Source of the DNA: VRUE01 sp963728835
GTDB taxonomy: Bacteria; Actinomycetota; Thermoleophilia; Solirubrobacterales; 70-9
Reading direction: 5' to 3'
NCBI GenBank assembly: GCA_963728835.1
Contig: CAVSKZ010000002.1
Coordinates: 806,001-870,000, forward strand
DNA length: 64,000 bases
Positions within the stretch are counted from its first letter, which is position 1. The number at the start of each line of letters is the position of its first letter. Positions 15,412 to 23,464 of the stretch are shown here, one piece after another. Both the position numbers and the translations under genes were made by a program. The notes below the pieces were generated by a model. The model saw only the letters and a program-made list of their open reading frames with translations, was not told the origin of the DNA and did not search any database.

Positions 15412-17778
15412 ATGGCATTCGATTCCAATCAAGCAGCTCACAAAACCTTTCGCGACATCGTCGCTGAGCGAACGATGCCTCTCTTGGTGTGGGTCGGCTC
15501 AGGGCCGAGCGTTGGAGCAGGCTTGCCGAGCTGGAAGGAGCTTAGGCAAATTCTCACGGAAGCTCTTCAAGACAAGACCATTGGCCTCGATCCTCGGGAT
15601 GCGGATGCCCTCCGCTCCAAGGTCGATGCGATTCAGAATCAAAAAAATAACTGGGTCGCGTTCAAGATGCTACGCGAAAGCCTGGGAGCGACCACCTACC
15701 GGGAGGTCATAAGAGGAGCATATGCCGAGGTAGTCAAGGTCAAGATGCCCCCAACATACCTCGACATTTGGCGCCTTGGAGCCCGTGGAGTTTTGAGTCT
15801 CAACTTGGACCGCCTTGTCACTAGAGCTCATGCCGAATCTAGACCTACGGTAAATCTTGCCGAGTTTGCGGGACACGATATCGCCCGCCTGAGGCCGCTA
15901 CTCAACGGGCATCAGCCATTCGTTGGCAATCTCCACGGAGTCTTTGAAGACTCCAGGAGTTGGGTCTGGACAAAGACTGACCTCGATGCGTTGCTTCAGG
16001 ACAAAGCGTATCGATCATTTATTGAGACGTGTCTTTCGACATTCACCATTCTCTTTGTCGGCATTAGCGCCGATGACCGAGCCGTGGGAGGGCATCTGCA
16101 GCATCTAGCCTCTCTCGATGTTGAGACTGCAGCGCACTATTGGTTGACAGATCGAAACGATTTTTCAACTGATCAATGGGCAGAGAGTGCTGGAATCCGC
16201 CTAATCAGATACAGCTCCAGCGCCGGGCGAAAGGAGATCGACGAATTCTTCAAGGACGTGGCCGCATACGTGCCTGAAGACTCAGAAGATGTATTTGCGC
16301 CTGTGGTTCCCGAAGGACGGCTTGCGGACATTGGCGAGAAAAAGCTTCCTCCCCTTGACGAGTTGCTTGGGTGGGACGCAGAGAGCATTCGTGAGTCGCT
16401 GAATGCCAAGGCGATCTCCATCCTCAACACAGAATCTGACGACGACTATGAATCGTTCTCAGCCGAGTTCGATCAAGCGATCTATCGAGCTTGGTACACG
16501 AGCACCAACGAGGGAAGCAACCTACTCTTGGGCTATACCCTAAATAGAGAAATTTCCAGCGGGTCGTTTGGTCGCGTTTACTCGGCGACTGACCCTGATG
16601 GGAAAACTGTCGCGGTAAAGGTCCTCCACGAGGAGGTGCGAAGGGACCCCAAGCTTCTCAAGAGCTTTCGACGGGGTGTTCGCTCGATGAGAATCCTACA
16701 CAAGCACGGTGTCAATGGAATGGTGGCTTACCTTGATGCCTCCGAGATTCCAGCGTTCGTCGTCATGGAGCTGATAGATGGCCCAAATCTCTCAGAAGCG
16801 ACACAAGCTGGCTATCTCAAAGAGTGGGTCGACCTACTGAAGGCCAGTACCGAACTGGCGCATACGGTACGCCGAGCGCACGAACTCCCAGAGCGTGTGC
16901 TGCACCGGGACCTGAGACCTTCGAATGTGATGCTGAGTGACTACTTCTACGACCAGGACGCCTGGAGCGTCGTGGTTCTTGACTTTGACCTTTCCTGGCA
17001 TCGAGGTGCGTACGAGCAGTCGGTTCTCCATACATCGGCGGCTGGTTATCTGGCCCCCGAGCAAATGCGGTCAATAAAGAGCGTTTCGACGAGAAGCGCA
17101 GCTGTGGATTCGTTCGGGGTTGGAATGACTCTGCTCTATCTATGCAGTGGTAAAGATCCGTCACCGGATCAGCACCTGCACAAGGATTGGGAAGACGATG
17201 TGCGGCGGGCATGTGATCGCATGGAAGGTGATATATGGCGCTCGGTTCCAGAGAGGTTCGCCCGCTTGATCGTCGCAGCCACAAGGGACAATCAGGCCGA
17301 ACGGTGGGACATGGCCGAGATTACGGGAGAGCTTGACCGGCTGCTGGGGGCAGTAAGGGACCCGGACAGCGTGAAGTCGGCCGAGCTACTGACCGAGGAG
17401 GTCGCGGCTCGGTGTGAAGCACTGTCCGGCTACGAGTGGGATGCAGACGGCGTGAGAGCGCGTCGTATCTTGCCAACTGGCATACGGATTTCACTTGCCA
17501 CAGAGCTCGCGACTCAGAGTGTGCGTCTTGAGATCGACTGGACGCGGACTGGCATGGAGGAGCGTGGCAACCTTGGAAAGTACATAGTCGCGGGTGCCCA
17601 GGCTACCGCTGATCAGCTGCGTTCGTTCGGCTGGGTGCAAGTTAAGGATGAAGTTAAGCTGGGCACAGTGCATATCGGCGCAAGCTTGAGTAGCGAGGCG
17701 GTGCGCTCGAGGCTCAATGACGTGGCAGACTCAATTGACAAGGCCACCAGCAAGCTGCGCTCGCTTCGAGGGAGGTAG
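15412..17778 (+). CDS. SIR2-like NADase-type domain fused to Ser/Thr protein kinase and an unknown C-terminal domain (candidate defence protein)
   Basis: 788 residues from ATG 15412; in-frame GTG 15394 and TTG 15370 are alternatives and none has a clear ribosome site. Residues ~20-285 are SIR2-like: VWVGSGPSVGAGLPSW (GSG 29-31), LSLNLDRLV (N131, D133), VGNLHG (H175) and ILFVGISADD. The Asn and His sit 44 apart, as catalytic Asn/His do in ThsA and DSR2 NADases. Residues ~375-645 are an Hanks-type kinase: ISSGSFGRVY, AVKVL (K403), HRDLRPSN (D500, N505), LDFDLS (D524, Gly of DFG replaced by Asp), LAPEQM, DSFGVGM. Residues 650-788 match nothing I know. One hand-counted 60-base line is 52% GC against 73% next door, so foreign origin is likely. 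It stands alone, convergent with glyS. Confidence 0.85.
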   Translation: MAFDSNQAAHKTFRDIVAERTMPLLVWVGSGPSVGAGLPSWKELRQILTEALQDKTIGLDPRDADALRSKVDAIQNQKNNWVAFKMLRESLGATTYREVIRGAYAEVVKVKMPPTYLDIWRLGARGVLSLNLDRLVTRAHAESRPTVNLAEFAGHDIARLRPLLNGHQPFVGNLHGVFEDSRSWVWTKTDLDALLQDKAYRSFIETCLSTFTILFVGISADDRAVGGHLQHLASLDVETAAHYWLTDRNDFSTDQWAESAGIRLIRYSSSAGRKEIDEFFKDVAAYVPEDSEDVFAPVVPEGRLADIGEKKLPPLDELLGWDAESIRESLNAKAISILNTESDDDYESFSAEFDQAIYRAWYTSTNEGSNLLLGYTLNREISSGSFGRVYSATDPDGKTVAVKVLHEEVRRDPKLLKSFRRGVRSMRILHKHGVNGMVAYLDASEIPAFVVMELIDGPNLSEATQAGYLKEWVDLLKASTELAHTVRRAHELPERVLHRDLRPSNVMLSDYFYDQDAWSVVVLDFDLSWHRGAYEQSVLHTSAAGYLAPEQMRSIKSVSTRSAAVDSFGVGMTLLYLCSGKDPSPDQHLHKDWEDDVRRACDRMEGDIWRSVPERFARLIVAATRDNQAERWDMAEITGELDRLLGAVRDPDSVKSAELLTEEVAARCEALSGYEWDADGVRARRILPTGIRISLATELATQSVRLEIDWTRTGMEERGNLGKYIVAGAQATADQLRSFGWVQVKDEVKLGTVHIGASLSSEAVRSRLNDVADSIDKATSKLRSLRGR

Positions 17779-17792
17779 TTCTGCACGCGACC

Positions 17793-19187
17793 TTAAAGGA
17801 CTAGCTTCGGGCTGCGCCAGGGCTGGGTGAGGCGGACGGCGAGGTCGTCGGCCAGGCCGGCGACCGGGACTCTGGTCTGCTCCAGCGAGTCGCGGTCGCG
17901 AAGGGTGACGGTGTCGTCTTCCATCGTCTGGTGGTCGACGGTGATGCCCCAGGGCGTGCCGATCTCGTCCTGGCGGCGGTAGCGCTTGCCGATCGAGCCG
18001 CCCTCGTCGAACTCGGCGGGCATGCGGGTCCTCAGCTCGCCGAAGATCTCACGGGCCTTCTCGGGCATGCCCTCCTTGGAGACGAGGGGGAGGACGGCGA
18101 CCTTGACGGGTGCCAGGCGGGGGTGCAGGCGCAGCACCGTGCGCTGGCGGCCCTCGACTTCCTCGACGTCGTAGGAGTCGACCAGGAAGGCGAGCGTGGC
18201 GCGGTCGGCGCCGGCGGCCGGCTCGATCACGTGGGGCACGTAGCGCTCTTTGGTCTGCTGGTCGAAGTACTCGAGCTTCTCGCCGCTGTGCTCGGCGTGC
18301 TGGGTGAGGTCGAAGTCGCCGCGGTTGGCGATCCCCTCCAGCTCCGACCAGCCGATCGGGAAGAGGTACTCGACGTCGCTGGTGCCCGAGGAGTAGTGGG
18401 AGAGCTCGTCGGCGTCGTGGGGGCGGACGCGGAGGAACTCGGGACGGATGCCGAGCTCGACGTACCAGCGCTCGCGCTCGGAGATCCAGGTCCGGTACCA
18501 CTGCTCCGCCTCGGCTGGGGGGACGAAGAACTCCATCTCCATCTGCTCGAACTCCCGGGTGCGGAAGATGAAGTTGCCCGGCGTGATCTCGTTGCGGAAG
18601 GACTTGCCGATCTGGGCGATGCCGAAGGGCGGCTTCTTGCGGGCGAAGGCCATCACGTTCTTGAAGTTGATGAAGATGCCCTGCGCCGTCTCCGGTCGCA
18701 GGTAGACCTCCGAGCCCTCGCCCGCCACCGGGCCGACGTGGGTCTCGAACATCAGGTTGAACTGGCGCGGCTCTGAGAGCTCGCCGCCGCACTCCGGGCA
18801 GCGCAGCTCGGCGGCCGGGTCGCCGCCCTCGGCTTCGACCGCCTCGCGCAGGTGGTCCTCCCGCCAGCGCTTCTTGCACTTGCCCAGGCACTGCACGAGC
18901 GGGTCGGTGAAGCCCGCCAGGTGACCCGACGCCTCCCAGACCCGGGGGTGCTGGAGGATCGCCGAGTCGAGGGCGACGATGTCGTCGCGCTCCTGCAGCA
19001 TCGCCCGCCACCACTCGGCCTTGACGTTGTTCTTCAGCAGCACCCCGTAGTGGCCGTAGTCGTAGGTCGAGCCGAGGCCGCCGTAGATCTCCGAGGAGGG
19101 GAAGACGAAGCCGCGCCGCTTGCAGAGGGCGACGATCTCCTCCATCGAGACCTCGGTCGGCGGCGCTCCCTGCTCGGCGGTTCCCAT
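17793..19187 (-). CDS. glyS: Glycyl-tRNA synthetase (single-chain, class II)
   Basis: 464 residues from ATG 19187 (MGTAEQGAPPTEVSMEEIVA), the usual length of the alpha2-type bacterial/eukaryotic enzyme. Class II motifs are visible: IYGGLGSTYDYGHYG, the Cys cluster CLGKCKKRW and CPECGGEL, motif 2 IGKSFRNEITPGNF and FRTREFEQMEMEFF, then SSGTSDVEYLF, HVIEPAAGADR and motif 3-like GTPWGITVDHQT. It charges tRNA-Gly with glycine in the cytoplasm. Divergent from the FmdB-like gene with 36 bp between starts; its stop lies 14 bp from the SIR2-kinase stop, so the foreign gene was inserted exactly in the space downstream of glyS. The frame continues upstream of 19187, but that part is antisense to the FmdB gene. 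Confidence 0.97.
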   Translation of the reverse strand: MGTAEQGAPPTEVSMEEIVALCKRRGFVFPSSEIYGGLGSTYDYGHYGVLLKNNVKAEWWRAMLQERDDIVALDSAILQHPRVWEASGHLAGFTDPLVQCLGKCKKRWREDHLREAVEAEGGDPAAELRCPECGGELSEPRQFNLMFETHVGPVAGEGSEVYLRPETAQGIFINFKNVMAFARKKPPFGIAQIGKSFRNEITPGNFIFRTREFEQMEMEFFVPPAEAEQWYRTWISERERWYVELGIRPEFLRVRPHDADELSHYSSGTSDVEYLFPIGWSELEGIANRGDFDLTQHAEHSGEKLEYFDQQTKERYVPHVIEPAAGADRATLAFLVDSYDVEEVEGRQRTVLRLHPRLAPVKVAVLPLVSKEGMPEKAREIFGELRTRMPAEFDEGGSIGKRYRRQDEIGTPWGITVDHQTMEDDTVTLRDRDSLEQTRVPVAGLADDLAVRLTQPWRSPKLVL

Positions 19188-19223
19188 GCCGGAACCGTAT
19201 CGGCTGCGATAATCCCGCATCCC

Positions 19224-19523
19224 GTGCCCATTTATGAGTACAAGTGCGAGAAGGGCCACGTCTTCGACGTGATCCAGCGGATGAGCGACGACGCGCTCAC
19301 CGAGTGCCAGGAGTGCGGAGCGCCCGCCGTGCGCGTCCTGCACCCCGTCGCCGTCCACTTCAAGGGCTCCGGCTTCTACAACACCGACTACGGCAAGAAG
19401 AAGAAGGCCGGGGGGAATGGCGGCTCGGAGAGCTCCGGCGACTCGAAGCCCGCCGAGTCGAAATCGAGCGATTCGAAGCCATCGACCGACACCAAGCCCA
19501 AGGCGTCCGCCGCCAGCGAGTGA
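19224..19523 (+). CDS. FmdB family zinc-ribbon protein
   Basis: 99 residues from GTG 19224 (VPIYEYKCEKGHVFD). The first 50 residues are a zinc ribbon (YKCEKGHVFD, ECQECGAPAVR), followed by HFKGSGFYNTDYGKKKKAG and a Ser/Lys/Glu-rich disordered tail (ESKSSDSKPSTDTKPK). FmdB-like proteins are small putative regulatory or metal-binding proteins common in actinobacteria; no reaction is known. Divergent from glyS. The stop codon forms the first bases of the hairpin at 19521. Confidence 0.9.
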   Translation: MPIYEYKCEKGHVFDVIQRMSDDALTECQECGAPAVRVLHPVAVHFKGSGFYNTDYGKKKKAGGNGGSESSGDSKPAESKSSDSKPSTDTKPKASAASE

Positions 19524-19559
19524 ACGGTTGACCCACCTATAGGGTGGTCAACCGTTCAG
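19521..19559 (+). terminator. Hairpin overlapping the FmdB-like stop codon
   Basis: tgaacggttgacc (19521-19533, including the TGA stop) is perfectly complementary to 19547-19559, with a 13-base loop. The hairpin at 38854 shares the core TTGACC...GGTCAA. Most likely a terminator; an operator for the MBL gene at 19578 is possible. Confidence 0.5.
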
Positions 19560-19577
19560 TCGTCAAGCTGGAGGCGG

Positions 19578-20597
19578 ATGGAGCCGGTGATGGAAGCGGA
19601 GAGGACGCTGCACGGGGAGCCGGCGCGGTTCGAGCGCGGCTTTCAGCGGGTGGGAGACGGCACCTGGGCCTGGCTGCAGCCCAACGGGGGGATCGGCGAG
19701 TCGAACGCCGGGCTGATCGCCTCCGGCGAGCACGCCCTGCTGGTCGACACCCTCTGGGACCTGGCGCTGACCCGGCGGATGCTCGCCGAGGCGCGCGGGC
19801 TCGTCGACGCCGCGCCCGAGACCGTCGTCAACACCCATTCCGACGGCGACCACGTCTGGGGCAACCAGCTGCTCGCGGGAGCGCGGATCGTCTCGACCGC
19901 AACCGCGAAGGACCTGATGACGCTCGACACGCCGCGGGACCTGCGGCGCCTCAAGCGCCTCGGGCGGGTGCTGCGGCCCCTGGGCCGCGAGATGGCGCCC
20001 TTCGACTGGAGCGAGGTCGAGCTGACCCTGCCGAGCGAGACGTTCGACAGCAAGCTGACCCTCGCGGTCGGCGATCGCGAGGTGGAGCTGATCGAGGTCG
20101 GTCCCGCCCACACGGCCGGAGACGCGGTGGTCTGGGTGCCCGACGTCTCGGTCTGCTTCGCCGGTGACATCCTCTTCGTCGACTGCACGCCGATCACCTG
20201 GGCGGGGCCGATCGCCGGCTGGCTGGCGGCGATCGAGCGCATCTCCTCGCTCGGCGCGACGACGTTCGTGCCCGGCCACGGGCCGGTCTGCGACCAGGCG
20301 GCGGTCGACCTGCTGCGCGAGTACCTCGAGTGGGCGCAGGCGGAGGGCGCCGGCCGGCTCGATCGCGGCATCGCCCCGGCGAAGGCGGCCCGCGAGATGC
20401 TGCTCGGCCGCGAGTTCGAATCGCTTCCATGGGCGGGCTGGGAGGACCCGGCCCGCCTTGTCATCACCCTCAGCACCGAGCGCTTCCGGCGTGAAGGCGG
20501 CGAGGGCCACCTCGGCGGCGCCGGCCGGACGATGGCGATCCTGCAGATGCAGCGGCTCAAGGCCGAGCTCGAGCGGCAGAGGGGAGGCGGGCGATGA
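19578..20597 (+). CDS. MBL-fold metallo-hydrolase
   Basis: 339 residues from ATG 19578. Metallo-beta-lactamase motifs: SNAGLIASGEHALLVDTLWD, NTHSDGDHVWGN (HxDxDH, with Ser in the first spacer), GPAHTAGDAVVW, CFAGDILFVD and VPGHGPVCDQ. After about 250 an alpha-helical region (EYLEWAQAEGAGRL, MAILQMQRLKAELERQRG) is similar to the extended glyoxalase II-like branch. Substrate unknown. Its stop overlaps the next start (ATGA at 20594), so it is translationally coupled with the carboxymuconolactone-decarboxylase-like gene. Confidence 0.88.
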   Translation: MEPVMEAERTLHGEPARFERGFQRVGDGTWAWLQPNGGIGESNAGLIASGEHALLVDTLWDLALTRRMLAEARGLVDAAPETVVNTHSDGDHVWGNQLLAGARIVSTATAKDLMTLDTPRDLRRLKRLGRVLRPLGREMAPFDWSEVELTLPSETFDSKLTLAVGDREVELIEVGPAHTAGDAVVWVPDVSVCFAGDILFVDCTPITWAGPIAGWLAAIERISSLGATTFVPGHGPVCDQAAVDLLREYLEWAQAEGAGRLDRGIAPAKAAREMLLGREFESLPWAGWEDPARLVITLSTERFRREGGEGHLGGAGRTMAILQMQRLKAELERQRGGGR

Positions 20598-21197
20598 GCG
20601 ACCGGGACGGTCCCGCCGCTCCCCGCTGGCACCAGCTGCCGGACCGCACCGAGGACCCGAGGATCCGCCGCTCCCCGCTGCACCGCGGCCTGATCGCGCT
20701 CGCGAAGCGCCTCACCAAAGGCCGCAGCTACCAGTTCATGCGCGTGGTCTCGATCGACCGCCGGCTGTTCCGGCCTTTCCTCGCCTTCAACATGCGGCTG
20801 ATGCCGCGCGGCAAGCTCGACCGGCGCGACACCGAGGCGCTGATCCTGCGCACGGCGTGGCTCTGCGGCTCCCGCTACGAGTGGACCCAGCACGAGGCGA
20901 TCGGCCGCCGCGCGGGCCTCTCGGCGGAGCAGATCGAGGCGATCGCGGCCGACCCGCAAAGCGAGCTGCTCGGCGAGCAGACGCGCCTCCTCCTGCGGAT
21001 CGTTCCCGAGTCTGCTCGAGGGCCACGCCCTGAGCGAGCCGACCTACGAGGCACTTGCGCAGCGCCTCCAGCCCTCCCAGATCCTCGAGGCGGTGATGCT
21101 GGTCGGCAACTACGCGATGCTCGCCGGCGCCCTCAGCACGTTCGGCGTGCCGCTGGAGGATGCGTGGGGGAAGGGCTCTCCGCCGGCTACCCGCTGA
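20594..21197 (+). pseudogene. Carboxymuconolactone decarboxylase (CMD/AhpD-like) family gene with a frameshift
   Basis: The first 139 codons encode a CMD-like helical domain: RRDTEALILRTAWLCGSRYE, WTQHEAIGRRAGLSAEQIEA and LLGEQTRLLLRIVPE. At about 21011 the frame breaks. Dropping one base there (the T after GAG) restores the expected family C-terminus from 21012: LLEGHALSEPTYEAL, QILEAVMLVGNYAMLAGALS and TFGVPLEDAWG, ending at TGA 21195-21197. Without the correction the frame runs into low-complexity Arg/Ala sequence antisense to the LCP gene. Either a recent mutation or a one-base sequence error. The CxxRYEWxxH site is intact. Coupled to the upstream MBL gene by ATGA overlap. Confidence 0.75.
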
Positions 21198-22428
21198 GAA
21201 GCCGGTCGACGGCTCGCTGCCGGGTGGCGTCGGGCACTTCGACGCTGCCTTCGGGGCCTTCGCCGCAGCCCGAGTTGGCCCCGGCGCAGAGCACGTCGGC
21301 CGGGGCGCTGCCGCCGATCGCCGCGGCGAGGACCAGCTGCGGCATCGTCAGGAAGCCCATGTCGCTGACGAAGGCCTTGGGCGCGTCCCAGCCGATGATC
21401 GGCCCCTTGACGAAGTTGTAGGGAATGCGCAGGGGGTCGGTGAGCCGCCCCTTGATCCCGTTGATCACCTCCTGCTGGGCCTGCTCGCGGTCGAAGTCGT
21501 TGTAGCCGAACGAGTAGTAGCTCTTGCCGGGCCCCGGGCATTCGCTCACCTTGCGCACCCGGGCGTAGGCGAGCGCCTTTTCCCCGTTCAGCGTGCTCTC
21601 GCCCTTGGGCAGTCGCAGGCTGACGCCGCCCTGGCCGCCGCCGGCGCCGCCGGAGATGTCGGCGCAGAGCTTGTGCTTGAGATCGACCTCGACCCCGCCG
21701 ACCGCGTCGATCAGGTCTTCGAAGCCGGTGAAGTCGACGATCGCGACGTGGTCGACCTCGAGGTCGAGGAACCCTTCGACCGCTTCGATCTGGGCGGCGG
21801 CGCCACCGTAGGCGTAGGCGGCATTGATCCTCTGCGGGCTCTGGCCGGGGATCTCGGCGTAGGAGTCGCGCGGGATCGAGAGCTTGCGGAAGGCGCCCCC
21901 TCCGGCGCGGATCAGCATCAGCGTGTCGGCGCGGAATTCACCGACCGAGCAGGGATCGTGCGGGGCGTCGCCGTGCGCCTGCTGTTCGAAGCACTCCTCC
22001 GAGGGCACGCCGTCCGGCTCCTTGCTGTCGGGCGGGCGGGCGTCGGTGCCGATCACCAGGATCGTCTGCGCGCTCGGCAGCAGCATCGGGTTGCCGTGCA
22101 GGACGTCCTTCGCCTCTCCGGAGAGCTTGAAGGACTGCAGCTGGGCGGAGACGGCGAAGGCGAGGAGGCTGAGCCCGATCCAGCCCAGCGCCGCCAGCCC
22201 AGCCCACTTGAGCACCCGCTTGCCCGTCCAGCGACGGGGGGGCCCGGGACGGTCGGGCTGCTCGGGACGGTCGCGCTTGTCGCGCCGCCACGGCTTCGGC
22301 GCATGCGGCGTCCGCTCTCTGAGGCCCGAGAGGTCTGGGGACCGCAGCCTCGACAGAAGGCCTTTCCGGGACCGGTAGACCTTGTACTCGGGCGGCCCGG
22401 AGGGCTGCTGCTCGCCATTGTCGGCCAT
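21187..22428 (-). CDS. LytR-CpsA-Psr (LCP) family cell-wall glycopolymer ligase
   Basis: 413 residues from ATG 22428. A basic cytoplasmic start with Pro/Arg (KPWRRDKRDRPEQPDRPGPP) precedes one membrane helix at about 73-95 (LKWAGLAALGWIGLSLLAFA). The extracellular LCP domain shows TILVIGTDARP, FRADTLMLI, KLSIPRDSYAEIPG, INAAYAYGG, GGVEVDL, LAYARVRK and DFDREQAQQEVI, including the Arg and Asp residues that bind the polyprenyl pyrophosphate. These enzymes move glycopolymers from lipid carrier to peptidoglycan. Convergent with the CMD gene (11-bp overlap of ends) and divergent from the ROK kinase gene. Confidence 0.93.
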   Translation of the reverse strand: MADNGEQQPSGPPEYKVYRSRKGLLSRLRSPDLSGLRERTPHAPKPWRRDKRDRPEQPDRPGPPRRWTGKRVLKWAGLAALGWIGLSLLAFAVSAQLQSFKLSGEAKDVLHGNPMLLPSAQTILVIGTDARPPDSKEPDGVPSEECFEQQAHGDAPHDPCSVGEFRADTLMLIRAGGGAFRKLSIPRDSYAEIPGQSPQRINAAYAYGGAAAQIEAVEGFLDLEVDHVAIVDFTGFEDLIDAVGGVEVDLKHKLCADISGGAGGGQGGVSLRLPKGESTLNGEKALAYARVRKVSECPGPGKSYYSFGYNDFDREQAQQEVINGIKGRLTDPLRIPYNFVKGPIIGWDAPKAFVSDMGFLTMPQLVLAAAIGGSAPADVLCAGANSGCGEGPEGSVEVPDATRQRAVDRLLSG

Positions 22429-22492
22429 GAAAGACTGCGGGAATCATGCCTATGCACCCGGTCGCCCGTCTCCAGCCTCATCGAAAGCTCGC

Positions 22493-23464
22493 ATGAGTGC
22501 AGGGGAAATCATCGGGGTGGACCTGGGCGGCACGAAGATGCTGCTGGGCGTCCTCGACTCCGCCTCCAACGTCCACTGGGAGAGCCGCGAGGCGTCGACC
22601 GGGCAGACCGAGGACGAGCTGGTCGAGCTGCTCGTGCGCGAGGTGAAGGAGGCGCGCGCGGCTCGTCCCGGCGTCGCCGCGGTCGGCCTCGGCATCCCGG
22701 CGACGATCGACCACGGCAGGGGCGTCGCGATCTCCGCCGTCAACCTTCCGCTCGATGACGTGCCGATCCGCGATCTGATCGCCGAGCGGACCGGCCTGCC
22801 GGTCTTCGTCGACAACGACGCCAACGTCGCCGCCCTCGCCGAGCATCTCTACGGGGCGGCGAAGGGCGCGGAGAACGCCGTGATGCTGACGATCGGCACG
22901 GGGATCGGCGGCGGGCTGATCCTCGGCGGCGAGATCTACCGCGGCTCGATCGGGGCCGGCGCCGAGCTCGGCCACACGGTCATCGCGATGGACGGCCCGC
23001 CCTGTCAGGGCAACTGCCCGGGAAGGGGTTGCGTGGAGACGCTTGCCTCGGGCACGGCGCTCGGTCGCGAGGGGCTCGAGGCTGCCGAACGAGAGCCCGA
23101 TTCCCTTCTCGGCAAGATGCTCGAGGACGGCCAGCGAATCGACGGCAAGGCGGTCACGGAGGCTGCGCTGGATGGGGACCCGACCGCCCGCGCCGTCTTC
23201 GACCTGGTCGGCCGGCGACTCGGCGTCGCCCTGACCAGCTTCGCCAACATCTTCGAGCCGGAGGCGATCGTGATCGGCGGCGGTGTGATCGCCGCCGGCG
23301 ACCTCCTGCTCGACCCCGCCCGGCGCGAGCTCGAGGCACGGGCCCTGCCGCCGATGAACCGCACCCCCGTCCTCGCCGCCGAGCTGGGCAGCGACGCCGG
23401 CATGATCGGCGCCGCGGCGATGGCGCGGATCGAGCTCGGGGAGTCCGAAGGGGGTGGGAGCTGA
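22493..23464 (+). CDS. ROK family sugar kinase (glucokinase-like)
   Basis: 323 residues from ATG 22493. ATP phosphate motif GVDLGGTKMLLGVL at the N-terminus, sugar/catalytic VDNDANVAALAEHL, GTGIGGGLILGGEIYRG, ELGHTVI with the zinc-site His, and CQGNCPGRGCVETLASG, the ROK zinc motif with three of the usual Cys. GNC and GRGC support a structural zinc. Likely phosphorylates glucose or a related sugar; specificity is not certain from sequence. TGATG overlap at 23462-23466 couples it to rsmI. Confidence 0.9.
   Translation: MSAGEIIGVDLGGTKMLLGVLDSASNVHWESREASTGQTEDELVELLVREVKEARAARPGVAAVGLGIPATIDHGRGVAISAVNLPLDDVPIRDLIAERTGLPVFVDNDANVAALAEHLYGAAKGAENAVMLTIGTGIGGGLILGGEIYRGSIGAGAELGHTVIAMDGPPCQGNCPGRGCVETLASGTALGREGLEAAEREPDSLLGKMLEDGQRIDGKAVTEAALDGDPTARAVFDLVGRRLGVALTSFANIFEPEAIVIGGGVIAAGDLLLDPARRELEARALPPMNRTPVLAAELGSDAGMIGAAAMARIELGESEGGGS

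Noticed and set aside
15327..15412. A promoter for the SIR2-kinase gene (ttgccg...ttatag)
   Set aside because: Box spacing is about 11 bases, too short for a sigma-70 promoter; left unassigned.
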